A stretch of DNA of 64,000 bases, from positions 186,001 to 250,000 of the forward strand of contig JALDRJ010000002.1 of NCBI GenBank assembly GCA_031315865.1, written 5' to 3'. The notes beneath the pieces are model-generated. The model had not been told where the DNA came from. It saw only the letters and a list, made by a program, of their open reading frames with translations, and made no database searches. This stretch comes from Nitrospirales bacterium. Lineage in GTDB: Bacteria; Nitrospirota; Nitrospiria; Nitrospirales; UBA8639. This document shows positions 1 to 7,924 of this stretch, in pieces. How positions within the stretch are numbered: position 1 is the first letter of the stretch; each line of letters starts with the position of its first letter. Made by a program: the position numbers and the translations under genes.

Positions 1-230
1 CGGAGAAGTCATAAGAACGTGAAATACGCGCACACACGCAAGAGACAAACGCTCCTTCAATTCTGACGTGACGAGTTTGCCTTATCAAAGGTAACAGCTA
101 ACAAACCCCTGCCATTTTCCTCAAAAACTACGCGGCGCCTTGTTCAGTTTAGCAATGTGTCTCGTAGGACAATGATTCCAAACGGAGCATAGAGTATTTC
201 TATCCTCAACACTAAGAGGCTTCACATGTA
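1..230. other. Leader region upstream of the transglycosylase, no gene seen
   Basis: No convincing coding frame is open to the left edge. An AAGAGG stretch around 214-219 could serve as ribosome-binding site for the TTG at 231. Two GTAAC/AACAAAC-like words near 89-106 resemble a Pho unit pair, but no -10 follows at the right distance. Confidence 0.4.
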
Positions 231-2255
231 TTGACAGCAAATTTCAAAGGTGAGAAGGTTACAAAACATACGTGTCGTCACAAAAAACTCACAAAAATGC
301 TTATAATCGTGTCCAAAATAAAGGAACTAGCTCCAACTGGCCTGTACCTCATAGTTGTCATTGGGATGACGAGCCTGTGTTGGAACGTAGCGGCCGCTGT
401 CGCCGAGCTCTGGCCAGCGAATCAATACTCGCAGACAGAAAGCCATGTTCAGCAAGAAACCTCCCATCGTTTTTTAGTGTCGAATGGCCGCTCCTATGCC
501 ATGATGCCACTCGAGCGGAATCAACATGTCACCCGCATCATCGATTACTATCAACATGACATTCACGAGAGATTCCAGAAATACCTTGACCGATTCGAGG
601 GGTACAAGAAGCTGGTTCAGCGCATTTTCAGAGAAACTGGATTACCGCCAGAGCTTGGGTATCTCTCGCTCGTCGAGAGTGGCTTTAACCCCAGGGCCCT
701 CTCGCGGGCCAAGGCGTCAGGTCCCTGGCAATTCATGAAAGCCACTGGCCATCACTATGGGCTTCATGTGACATGGTATGTCGATGAACGTCGGGATCCG
801 GTGAAGTCAACGCGCGCCGCGGCTCGCCACCTCAGAGACCTCTTTGAGAAATTCCAGGATTGGCCTCTGGCACTCGCGGCTTACAATGCGGGTGAGTCGA
901 AAATTACCCGCGCTATCCGGAAAAGCGGGAGCCGGGACTTTTGGAAGATCCGGCAAACGCCGTACATCATGCAAGAAACCAAGGATTACGTTCCCAGTTT
1001 TATCGCGGCAGTGCTCATTGCTTCACAACCAGCCCGTTACGGATTTGCGCTCAATCAGACAACCTCGTATTCATACGCTGAAGCGTTAGTGAGGAAGCGT
1101 GCCCATCTCAAAGCTGTAGCAAACACGACCGGAATTTCCCTTAACGTCTTAAAGGATCTGAACCCGGAGCTTCTTCAAAACATCATTCCTATCGTGGACG
1201 TCGGATATTCGCTCAAAGTTCCTCTGGGAAAAGGCTCTCTCGTACGAGAGCGCCACGATCAAATCGAAACGTGGATAAAGCCACTTCCGGATTCTGCCAT
1301 GTGGTATCGGGTCCAGTTTGGGGAAACACTCGAAGACGTTGCCCGACAATTTGGTCTCACCAAACAGGCCCTCCGGCATCTCAATAACCTTAAGGAAGAC
1401 GAGGAGATTCTCTGGAACGACCGTCTGCGCTTGAGATTAGATGATGGGAGCGTCCCAGACGGACTCGAAATAGAACCGCCCCCCCCGCCCACCTGGTACC
1501 GGGTCCGGTTTGGAGACACGCTGGAATCGGTCGCCGAAAAATTTAATTTGACCGTCCCAACACTCCGGCGCCTCAACAATCTCGAGAAAGATCACAAGAT
1601 TCTCTGGAGCGACCGCCTGCGGGTCAGACCGGCCGAAGACGACGATCCCTCACTCGTCCCGAAAGCGGAACCGCCGCCGCCCCCGCCCACCTGGTATCGG
1701 GTCCGGTTTGGAGACACGCTGGAATCGGTCGCTAAGGAATTCAAGCTGACCGTATCAACACTCCGGCGCCTCAACAATCTCAAAAAAGACCATAAAATTC
1801 TCTGGAACGACCGCCTGCGGGTTAGACCGGCCGAAGACGACGACCTCTCACTCGTCCCAAAAGCCGGACCGCCGCCACCCCCGCCCACCTGGTATCGGGT
1901 CCGGTTTGGGGACACGCTGGAATCGGTCGCCGAAAAATTTAATTTGACCGTACTAACACTCCGGCGCCTCAACAATCTCAAGAAAGACCATAAGATTCTC
2001 TGGAGCGACCGCCTGAGGGTCAGGCCGGAAAAGAATGACAGTCCAACACCCGATCTAAAGGCTGAACCGTCCCAGCCATCCAATTGGTACCGAGTCCGTT
2101 ATGGAGACACCCTCTCATCCATCGCCAAAAAGTTCGGACAGTCCGTGGCCGAACTGAAACGGCTCAATAATTTAAAAAACGACCTGATTCGATCGAACAC
2201 CCGCCTTCGCGTCAAAGCTGATGATAATTCCTCTGTCGCCCTTCGCCCTGAGTAA
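231..2255 (+). CDS. mltD: MltD-type lytic murein transglycosylase with LysM-like repeats
   Basis: Cleaves the glycan strands of peptidoglycan, acting in the periplasm. Counted from the TTG at 231, a hydrophobic signal/anchor segment spans about residues 36-60. An SLT domain (about 130-290) follows, with the catalytic Glu at about 149 in SLVESGFNP and the AAYNAGE motif downstream. The C-terminal third carries five WYRVxxGDTLxxxA LysM-like units joined by proline-rich linkers (PPPPP), plus a degenerate unit before them. An ATG at 297 would give a more usual signal peptide and is an alternative start; TTG 231 has AAGAGG 12 nt upstream. Longer than a standard two-LysM MltD because of the repeat expansion. 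Confidence 0.9.
   Translation: MTANFKGEKVTKHTCRHKKLTKMLIIVSKIKELAPTGLYLIVVIGMTSLCWNVAAAVAELWPANQYSQTESHVQQETSHRFLVSNGRSYAMMPLERNQHVTRIIDYYQHDIHERFQKYLDRFEGYKKLVQRIFRETGLPPELGYLSLVESGFNPRALSRAKASGPWQFMKATGHHYGLHVTWYVDERRDPVKSTRAAARHLRDLFEKFQDWPLALAAYNAGESKITRAIRKSGSRDFWKIRQTPYIMQETKDYVPSFIAAVLIASQPARYGFALNQTTSYSYAEALVRKRAHLKAVANTTGISLNVLKDLNPELLQNIIPIVDVGYSLKVPLGKGSLVRERHDQIETWIKPLPDSAMWYRVQFGETLEDVARQFGLTKQALRHLNNLKEDEEILWNDRLRLRLDDGSVPDGLEIEPPPPPTWYRVRFGDTLESVAEKFNLTVPTLRRLNNLEKDHKILWSDRLRVRPAEDDDPSLVPKAEPPPPPPTWYRVRFGDTLESVAKEFKLTVSTLRRLNNLKKDHKILWNDRLRVRPAEDDDLSLVPKAGPPPPPPTWYRVRFGDTLESVAEKFNLTVLTLRRLNNLKKDHKILWSDRLRVRPEKNDSPTPDLKAEPSQPSNWYRVRYGDTLSSIAKKFGQSVAELKRLNNLKNDLIRSNTRLRVKADDNSSVALRPE
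1302..2220 (+). repeat. Tandem 198-bp LysM-encoding repeats
   Basis: Five in-frame units begin at about 1302, 1494, 1692, 1890 and 2085. Units 2 to 4 are spaced exactly 198 bp (66 codons) and are nearly identical in DNA as well as protein, including the CCGCC-rich linker. The outer units have diverged more. This indicates recent unit duplication inside the gene, and copy number probably varies between strains. Confidence 0.85.
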
Positions 2256-2263
2256 GAAAGTTC

Positions 2264-2476
2264 TTGAACCGTACAAGTTCTGCGACTTTCCTTAAACATC
2301 CTGGCAATAATGTAAGCAATAATTATAGCTCTGTCGGGTATGAAGTAGATTGGCATACTGAGGGAATTCATTGGGGTGAAGGGACCGGTGGGTGGTATGT
2401 TGTTGGTTATCATTGGTGGACCGGTGCTATTGGTGGAATTATTGGAGCAACAAATGCCACGACTTGTAACTTTTGA
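2264..2476 (+). CDS. Possible small Gly/Trp-rich peptide, unrecognised
   Basis: A 70-codon frame starts with TTG nine bases after the mltD stop, with AAGAAAG a few bases before it. The last 35 residues are rich in Gly, Trp and Tyr (GGWYVVGYHWWTGAIGG) and end in TTCNF. There is no in-frame ATG. Codon choice is AT-richer than in the neighbours (GGT, TAT, ATT). It could be a small secreted or bacteriocin-like peptide, the decayed end of an older gene, or chance. I recognise no family. Confidence 0.25.
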   Translation: MNRTSSATFLKHPGNNVSNNYSSVGYEVDWHTEGIHWGEGTGGWYVVGYHWWTGAIGGIIGATNATTCNF

Positions 2477-2500
2477 TCACGACTTCAGGAGATAACAGTC

Positions 2501-3244
2501 ATGAAAGATTATACAGAACGCAGAATGACAGCATTCCTGACCTCCTTCGCAAGTGCCATACTATTTGCAATGTTTGTCTTTTTGCCAGCTGGAATGGCTC
2601 AACAACCAGAGGGGTTCGACCTCCGCACCTTCGACCCTTCAACTCTCCCAGGGGAACATCCACCATTTGTTAAAGGCCGCCAGTTCATTTCCTTAGAAGA
2701 ACAACGGTTTCCAGAAGCAGCAATTCAGGCCATGCGTAAGGATGTTGAACAGATGAAGGCCCATGGTTTCATTGAGGCTCGGGAGTCTCAAGTCTTAACA
2801 TTGGATCTTCGACAAAAAAACGTGAAAGCACATCGAGTCATGGCTGATGTGGTTCAGGCCTTAAAGATCACACCCGCAAACGTAAACGCATCGAAACTTG
2901 GTCAAGCGCAAATGATTGATATCCGAGAATCAGGCACGCGAGTGAATGATAAATGGACCGGCATCAATCGGTTATTTGTTGTCAAAAAAATGGGTCTTGT
3001 GGCGTTGAATGAATATGACTTTTCACTTGCCGGAGGAGGCGTTGCTGTTGCCGCTGAGTTATGTAACGAGCAGGTAAACGGACATCCAGCAGCATTGCGC
3101 GTGAAGGAAAGCCCCAGCAAACGAGGTATGTCAGAATTAACCTGGGTGACCGAAAACAAGGTATTTACCTTGAGTGTCAACCGAGCTTTAAAAAATCAAA
3201 AGGCTGTTAACGACTTTATCCAACTCGCCGAGAGCATCCAATAG
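2501..3244 (+). CDS. Secreted protein of unknown function
   Basis: Encodes 247 residues with an N-terminal signal peptide (hydrophobic stretch at about 11-31, cleavage probably after GMAQ). The remainder is soluble with a mixed alpha/beta pattern. A central stretch (GINRLFVVKKMGLVALNEYDFSLAGGGVAVAAE) may form a beta-rich core. CAGGAGATAACAGTC in front of the ATG is a good ribosome-binding site. No catalytic motif or known family is visible. It stands alone, followed by a strong hairpin. Confidence 0.8.
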   Translation: MKDYTERRMTAFLTSFASAILFAMFVFLPAGMAQQPEGFDLRTFDPSTLPGEHPPFVKGRQFISLEEQRFPEAAIQAMRKDVEQMKAHGFIEARESQVLTLDLRQKNVKAHRVMADVVQALKITPANVNASKLGQAQMIDIRESGTRVNDKWTGINRLFVVKKMGLVALNEYDFSLAGGGVAVAAELCNEQVNGHPAALRVKESPSKRGMSELTWVTENKVFTLSVNRALKNQKAVNDFIQLAESIQ

Positions 3245-3320
3245 TCGTTTGATATCACGGGAGAAATGGACCAGAAATATCCTCGACGGTTGCAAAACAA
3301 ATGCCTGGCGAGCAGAAACA

Positions 3321-3353
3321 GAACGCCCTTACTTCAGTCTGGTAAGGGCGTTC
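3321..3353 (+). terminator. Perfect 12-bp hairpin downstream of the secreted protein
   Basis: GAACGCCCTTAC (3321-3332) pairs perfectly with GTAAGGGCGTTC (3342-3353) around a 9-nt loop, 77 bp after the stop at 3244. No U-tract follows on either strand, so it may terminate weakly or protect the mRNA 3' end. Confidence 0.5.
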
Positions 3354-3453
3354 GACTGTATCGATTGAGGCATAGATCTAGGATTGGGCCATAGTCATGA
3401 GCCAACCCTAGCACCTCACTCTGGAGCGGCATGACGTTCAATACTGTCCGATA

Positions 3454-3786
3454 CTATTGGCCGCTAGGAAGGGAAGGCCAATCGAGGCTGATCTTAACTG
3501 GATGTTGGTTCGCGAATACGTTGGCTATGGCCCCAGCAACTTGTTGGTTCAGGGGATAGGGAAGGATCTCACTAATTGACGAGCCAGGCAAATGATTCTG
3601 ATGGGTGAAATGTGGACAGGGCTTCGGGTAATACACATCTCTGTAGATTTTATCTGTATTCCACCGAAAACATTTATCTGGCAGAAACGCGCTCCTCCAC
3701 TCGTGAAAAATCTGCCTCAACACGTACTCCCACAGCGCATGCGACCATCTAGGGCCTTCAAGTATGACCTGAGGCGACTGAGCCAT
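3454..3786 (-). CDS. Hypothetical protein, 110 aa
   Basis: Not recognised. The start at 3786 is supported by AGAGGAG nine bases upstream on the minus strand. The protein has no signal peptide or membrane segment. Its N-terminal half is rich in Trp, His and Arg (GPRWSHALWEYVLRQIF), and its C-terminus (QQVAGAIANVFANQHPVKISLDW) looks like a helix followed by a strand. It is monocistronic, between the secreted protein and the DUF2130 fragment. It could be a remnant of a larger gene. Confidence 0.5.
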   Translation of the reverse strand: MAQSPQVILEGPRWSHALWEYVLRQIFHEWRSAFLPDKCFRWNTDKIYRDVYYPKPCPHFTHQNHLPGSSISEILPYPLNQQVAGAIANVFANQHPVKISLDWPSLPSGQ

Positions 3787-3969
3787 CGAGTACGACTCCT
3801 CTTGTGTAAAAATCCCTGTGCGCGAATGTGTCTCGGCTTGAACTGTAAAGAAATCGGTGTATTTGTCAATGGTATGGTCTGTTAACTCTCAGTGACATCT
3901 CAACGTACATTTTCGTGAATGGAAGGATGGGGATGCGTCTGTACTGACATAGCGATACAGTGTTGCCCC

Positions 3970-4167
3970 TGAGACCTGGACGCAAGGCACAATCCAAGAA
4001 CAAACGGTGAAAAAAACTCATCACTCAAACAATTTTCCACCTGTCTCACTACCTTCGTTTTTCGGCACATCCAAAGATTTGAGCTCAAGGCCTTCGATTT
4101 CCTGGAGGGTCTTGCCAGCGATGCCTTGGAGGTCGTCGTACATGCCGACGGTGGATTCCATGACGCG
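3970..4167. repeat. Left copy of a 198-bp direct repeat (DUF2130 3' end)
   Basis: Matches 5306-5503 base for base over 198 bp with about ten substitutions and no gaps (about 95% identity). It covers the last ~49 codons of DUF2130 and 51 bp beyond the stop. The two copies lie in the same orientation and bracket the DUF2283/DUF5615/DUF433 genes. Confidence 0.9.
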
Positions 4168-4233
4168 CTCGCCTTGTTCTTCACGCTTCGCCATGCGCAT
4201 GATGGATTTTTGCAAAACTGCCTTATTGGTCAA
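4021..4233 (-). pseudogene. Truncated C-terminal fragment of a DUF2130 protein
   Basis: The frame encodes the C-terminal ~55 residues of the DUF2130 protein at 5357-6655 (MAKREEQGERVMEST onward, ending GGKLFE), differing at several positions. It is preceded by about 14 unrelated or diverged residues. The coiled-coil and nuclease-like parts of the family are missing, so this is most likely a remnant created by insertion or duplication. The differing residues (REEQGER against REAQIDR) suggest it derives from another allele rather than a fresh copy. Confidence 0.75.
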
Positions 4234-4283
4234 GACGGAGAGAGGATATGAGGAATGGCATTCAAAGAGGGAAAAGGTTTGTA

Positions 4284-4508
4284 TCAGCTTGTCGCCGTAA
4301 TCTTTTTCGGTTTCGTCTCAAACTGAAAGGCTGAAAGATTGACGGGGTTAGGTCTCTTTGATAGATGAAGTACTTCTATTCCTACAACTTGATTCGAATC
4401 ATCATAGTCGACAATGACACCGGGCACGACTTCCTCAGACTCGTCCACTGCAACATCAACCAACTGCAAATGTAACGCGTCGGCTTCTTCATCAATCTTC
4501 AATTTCAT
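4284..4508 (-). CDS. DUF2283 family small protein
   Basis: Seventy-four residues with the DUF2283 pattern: MKLKIDEEADALHLQL, then GVIVDYDDSNQVVGIEVLHLSKR. Members are short beta-rich proteins often found beside toxin-antitoxin genes, with no proven activity that I know of. It is the third gene of the minus-strand cassette DUF433-DUF5615-DUF2283 and may belong to the same defence or stabilisation module. Confidence 0.8.
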   Translation of the reverse strand: MKLKIDEEADALHLQLVDVAVDESEEVVPGVIVDYDDSNQVVGIEVLHLSKRPNPVNLSAFQFETKPKKITATS

Positions 4509-4534
4509 TGAGAAGCCTATTCTTTCCCTAGCTT

Positions 4535-4890
4535 CTAAAAACCAGCATGTCCAAATCGAACTTGCGTTGGTGTAACGACAACAAATTGCCCTGCTAACCG
4601 ATCTTGGTAATGATCAAGTAATTGCCTGATCATTTCAATCTTGTTCAATGCCTGTTCATCTTCAAGACGTAAAAAAATGAGACCCCGGTGTGGATGACGC
4701 TCCCGATACACTTTTTCTCCAAATCCTTTGTCGTTCGTGATGAGAATCCAGTTCTCGGCATATGCCTTTTGGATAATTTCACGGTCTGTCATCCCCCGAG
4801 CTTCCTCATAGACTGAGAAAACTGCGTAGCCTGCATTTCGTAACCAGCGAGCCACGGCAGGCCCCGTACATTCATCACCAGAAAACGCAC
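4535..4890 (-). pseudogene. DUF5615 PIN-like toxin candidate, N-terminus frameshifted
   Basis: The body (4535-4855) matches DUF5615, a PIN-like nuclease fold (MTDREIIQKAYAENWILITNDKGFGEKVYRERHPHRGLIFLRL, with NDKGF acidic motif). Family members begin like MRFLVDExxGPAVARWLR. Here a GTG at 4888-4890 follows the DUF433 stop (TAA then GTG) and reads V-R-F-L. One base is then missing at about 4877, and the frame resumes as D-E-C-T-G-P-A-V-A-R-W. The first strand and its conserved acidic residue are therefore out of frame with the start. Translation from the internal GTG at 4855 would lack that acid. This is either real inactivation or a sequencing error. Confidence 0.65.
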
Positions 4891-5136
4891 TTACCCGTTT
4901 CCCGCCAGAGGCATAAATGCTGTGTCTTCTAAAGACTTAGTGGCAAACAACAAACACGCCTGAATATCTTCCTGTCTAAGCCCTTCGTATTCTTCCAACA
5001 CCTCTGTGACAGTTGTGCCATGCGCTAAAAGACCGAGAATGTATTCTACAGTTAAGCGAGTGCCCTTGATGATCGGTTTACCGACCATGACATTAGGATC
5101 AATCGTAAGCCGATTAAGCAGCTGTTGGTCATTCAT
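4891..5136 (-). CDS. DUF433 antitoxin-like protein
   Basis: Eighty-one residues typical of DUF433: ITIDPNVMVGKPIIKGTRLTVEYILGLLAHGTT followed by a short helical region. DUF433 proteins have a winged-helix-like fold and commonly sit immediately upstream of DUF5615 PIN-like toxins (VapB-like pairing). AAAGG precedes the ATG by 8 nt. The stop touches the GTG of the next gene, so the pair was translationally coupled. Confidence 0.85.
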   Translation of the reverse strand: MNDQQLLNRLTIDPNVMVGKPIIKGTRLTVEYILGLLAHGTTVTEVLEEYEGLRQEDIQACLLFATKSLEDTAFMPLAGNG

Positions 5137-5305
5137 GGATCCAGCCTTTCTGTACTAAGAGTGAGTGTCTCTGCCTTAACGAGTCTCAATATTTTTGAGC
5201 CTTTAGGAAACATGCGAGACGACATTTCAACCATAAATCGCATTCTTTCTTACTATTTGAGATTCCCGTAAGACGCTCCCAGCATTTATCACATGCTACG
5301 GAACA

Positions 5306-5503
5306 TGAGACCTGGACGCAAGGCACGATCCAAGGACAAACGGTGAAGAAAACTCATCACTCAAACAATTTTCCTCCTGTCTCACCACCTTCGTTTTTCG
5401 GTGCATCCAAAGATTTGAGCTCAAGGCCTTCGATTTCCTGGAGGGTCTTGCCGGCGATGCCTTGGAGGTCGCCGTACATGCCGACGGTAGATTCCATGAC
5501 GCG
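5306..5503. repeat. Right copy of the 198-bp direct repeat
   Basis: Partner of 3970-4167. It includes the authentic 3' end of the complete DUF2130 gene and the adjacent non-coding 51 bp. Both copies end at the same downstream position, as expected for a duplication made when a cassette inserted at the end of the gene. Confidence 0.9.
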
Positions 5504-6655
5504 GTCAATTTGCGCCTCACGTTTAGCCCATTGCTTCCTGATGACTTGCCGCTCTTTGTCCAGATCCTCCTGCATAGAGGTAAAACCTTCGACGATGGCT
5601 TGAACCCGTTGACGAAATCGCGGTCCCATTAGATACTGATAGACCAATTCCATTTTGGATTGCTGGCCCTCTGTGGCCTGACGGGCTGAAGCCACTTCCA
5701 TCAACGTATGGCGCAACACAAGAGCGACCGGCAAGGCCGCCTTCGGATGCGTCACCCACACTCCATCGACGAGCTCGAACGTCTCTACCTCTTTGGGCAA
5801 GGCTTGGCTCACGATCACGGCGATCTCGGCTTTGGCTTGCCGTTGATCTTCGCGTAACTTGGTCAGCCAGCCGTCGCTCCAATTTTTCGTGCGTTTCGAT
5901 TCCCACAAGATCAGACCGCAGGGCTGACCGAAACCACTGACGACCCGTTGTAACACATCCCCTCCATGCTCACCCTTGGGTACCGGCTGAATCTGATCAA
6001 GAGGGAATTTGGTCGTTAAGAGGGCTTCCAACTCCAGTTCCTGCACTTCGCCTTGTAACTGCTGCGAGCCCTGCTCGGCTTTTCGTTTGAGTTCTTCGAT
6101 TTGCTTCTGCATCGAGGCAATGGTCTGCTCCCGCTCTTTTACTTTGAGGCTCAAGGATTCTTCGGCCTCTTTCTTGGCTTGTTCCCGAGTGGCGATAAGC
6201 CCTTCTTGCACCCGTTTTTCGACCGTGAGATCCAGCTCTCGCCTGGCATCATCCAGCTCTCGTTGTTTCCTGAGCAGCTCAGCCTGAGTTTTCTGGGCTT
6301 CGGCTAGTTTTTCATCTCGTTGTTTGAGAATGGCTTGGAGTTCAGCAAGCTCTTTGGCTTTTTGCTCCAGGTCACTTCCTATCGCGAGCTTGGCTTTCTT
6401 GGCTTCTTCCGTAGAGATTTTGGTGCGTTCCAGCTTTAGTTTTTCCGCGATTTGCTCATCGAGGGCTTCTTTGGCTTTGGCAACTGCCGCTTCGCGCTCA
6501 CGCACGGCGGCTTCTCGCTTAGCGGCATCGGCATCTTTCTGGGCCAACCGACGCTCGTAGTCCTGTTTGGTTTTTTCGATCAGTGGCACGGCGAGAGACT
6601 CCTCGAGTCTGATTTCGTTCTGACATTTCGGACAAATAATCGTCGGTTCAGTCAT
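5357..6655 (-). CDS. DUF2130 family coiled-coil protein
   Basis: Starts with a zinc-finger-like CPKCQNEI at residues 8-15. A long charged coiled coil (about 30-225) rich in Ala, Glu, Lys and Gln follows, then the DUF2130 core (LTTKFPLDQIQPVPKGEHGGDVLQRV, WESKRTKNWSDGWLTKLREDQR), which resembles a PD-(D/E)xK nuclease core (ESK). The family is uncharacterised. ATG 6655 is preferred over an upstream in-frame start because the CPKC motif normally lies near the N-terminus. Its 3' end is duplicated at 3970-4167. Confidence 0.85.
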   Translation of the reverse strand: MTEPTIICPKCQNEIRLEESLAVPLIEKTKQDYERRLAQKDADAAKREAAVREREAAVAKAKEALDEQIAEKLKLERTKISTEEAKKAKLAIGSDLEQKAKELAELQAILKQRDEKLAEAQKTQAELLRKQRELDDARRELDLTVEKRVQEGLIATREQAKKEAEESLSLKVKEREQTIASMQKQIEELKRKAEQGSQQLQGEVQELELEALLTTKFPLDQIQPVPKGEHGGDVLQRVVSGFGQPCGLILWESKRTKNWSDGWLTKLREDQRQAKAEIAVIVSQALPKEVETFELVDGVWVTHPKAALPVALVLRHTLMEVASARQATEGQQSKMELVYQYLMGPRFRQRVQAIVEGFTSMQEDLDKERQVIRKQWAKREAQIDRVMESTVGMYGDLQGIAGKTLQEIEGLELKSLDAPKNEGGETGGKLFE

Positions 6656-6817
6656 GTCGTTTTTCGAGCCTCTTCTATCCTCCAATCGGACGTTGGACAA
6701 TCGCTAATCAACCACGGCCAATCCTAGCCAACATCTATAAAAATGTACAGGCGTAAAAACTCAGCAGAGAGGGAAGTGAGAAATCACGAAAGGGGAAAAG
6801 TAAGAGAGGTCCTTCTC

Positions 6818-7924
6818 CTAAGAACGGCACACCACACCATGGCCATGGCCATTCTCCACCGATGAGACAGCGAGAATTCCATTCTTGCCAAACATAAGAG
6901 GCCTGTCGGTAATGTCGTACTCCAGAAGGTACGTGCCGAAGCCCCCTTCCTGGGCCAGCAGATTCTCTCTGAATGTATTCGCTACCGTCAGCGCGACACG
7001 CGAGAGAATACTGGTCTCTCCGACTTGAGCCCCGATAATGATGGGAATTCCGCAGCGTTTGGCCTGTTCTGCGATGGCCAGCGATCTCAGGATTCCACCC
7101 ATCTTAGAGATCCGGATATTGATGATCCAGGCTTTCGGAGCATCTTCGAGATGGCGGAACTGATCCAACCTCAAAAAACTCTCATCAAGAATGATAGGGA
7201 CACCGAGTGACTCATAAATCTGTTTGCAGCCTGCATAGTCGCCAGCCTGCACCGGCTCCTCTATACCCAGAAACGGACAATCGAACTGGTGTAGATAGTC
7301 GATCGCTTCGCAGGAAGTCTTCCAGAGATTATTCGCATCAAGGCGTATACGAACATTCGTCACATGAGCGTTGTTGAGCATCTCAACTTTCTTTACGTCA
7401 TCTGCAATAGTTCCTGTGACTTTAATTTTAAAATCCGTAAATCCTAACGCCACAAATTGTTGTAGCTGTTTTTGATACGCCGCCAAACTGTCAGTCCCTA
7501 ATACGGCTGAATACTGGTAATTCCCTTGAAGTTCCGGCACGCCGACGACCGTTTCAATAGACTTTTGACTTTCTTTTCCCAAAAGGTCCAGTAGCGCCAA
7601 TTCCACAGCGCACCATATCGCCGGATTTAGATCGATCTCGGTTGTGTGGGTCTCCAGCCATGAGTTGATATCTTCTAAATTTTGAAACGTAGCCCACACT
7701 GCCTGGTATTCATTGAAAAACTGTTCGCACGTTTGAAACATTTCACCTGTCACATACTGTCGAGGACATCCCTCCCCGATTCCAATGTTCCCTGTCTCAG
7801 AAGCCGCCATCACCAACACGCTTTCTGTCTGAGCACGAACCGCCGATGCATGGGCAAAGACCTGTTTAAAAGGTATCGCCAACGATCTCATAGACAACTG
7901 CTTGACCTGCATCCCAACAATCAC
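6818..7924 (-). CDS. Enolase-superfamily enzyme (N-acylamino acid racemase / dipeptide epimerase type)
   Basis: An enolase-superfamily member of the muconate-lactonising subgroup, which uses a metal-stabilised enolate for racemisation, epimerisation or elimination. Visible catalytic elements are the KxK pair (FKIKV), the three metal ligands in RLDANN, GIEEPV and ILDES, and the second-side Lys in NIRISKMGG. Two lysines on opposite faces fit 1,1-proton transfer. The GTG start overlaps the GH3 stop (GTGA), showing translational coupling; an ATG four codons later is also possible. Because it follows a GH3 acyl-amido synthetase, I suspect an N-acyl-amino-acid or dipeptide substrate, but specificity cannot be read from the sequence. 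Confidence 0.85.
   Translation of the reverse strand: MIVGMQVKQLSMRSLAIPFKQVFAHASAVRAQTESVLVMAASETGNIGIGEGCPRQYVTGEMFQTCEQFFNEYQAVWATFQNLEDINSWLETHTTEIDLNPAIWCAVELALLDLLGKESQKSIETVVGVPELQGNYQYSAVLGTDSLAAYQKQLQQFVALGFTDFKIKVTGTIADDVKKVEMLNNAHVTNVRIRLDANNLWKTSCEAIDYLHQFDCPFLGIEEPVQAGDYAGCKQIYESLGVPIILDESFLRLDQFRHLEDAPKAWIINIRISKMGGILRSLAIAEQAKRCGIPIIIGAQVGETSILSRVALTVANTFRENLLAQEGGFGTYLLEYDITDRPLMFGKNGILAVSSVENGHGHGVVCRS

Noticed and set aside
89-106. GTAAC/AACAAAC words resembling a Pho box before mltD
   Set aside because: Only two units, the preceding GTGAC is out of phase by one base, and no -10 is found 10 nt downstream.
1592-2083. 163-codon antisense frame opposite the LysM repeats
   Set aside because: The open frame results from the repeated GC-rich sense codons; its protein is an Arg/Ser-rich repeat with no start signal.
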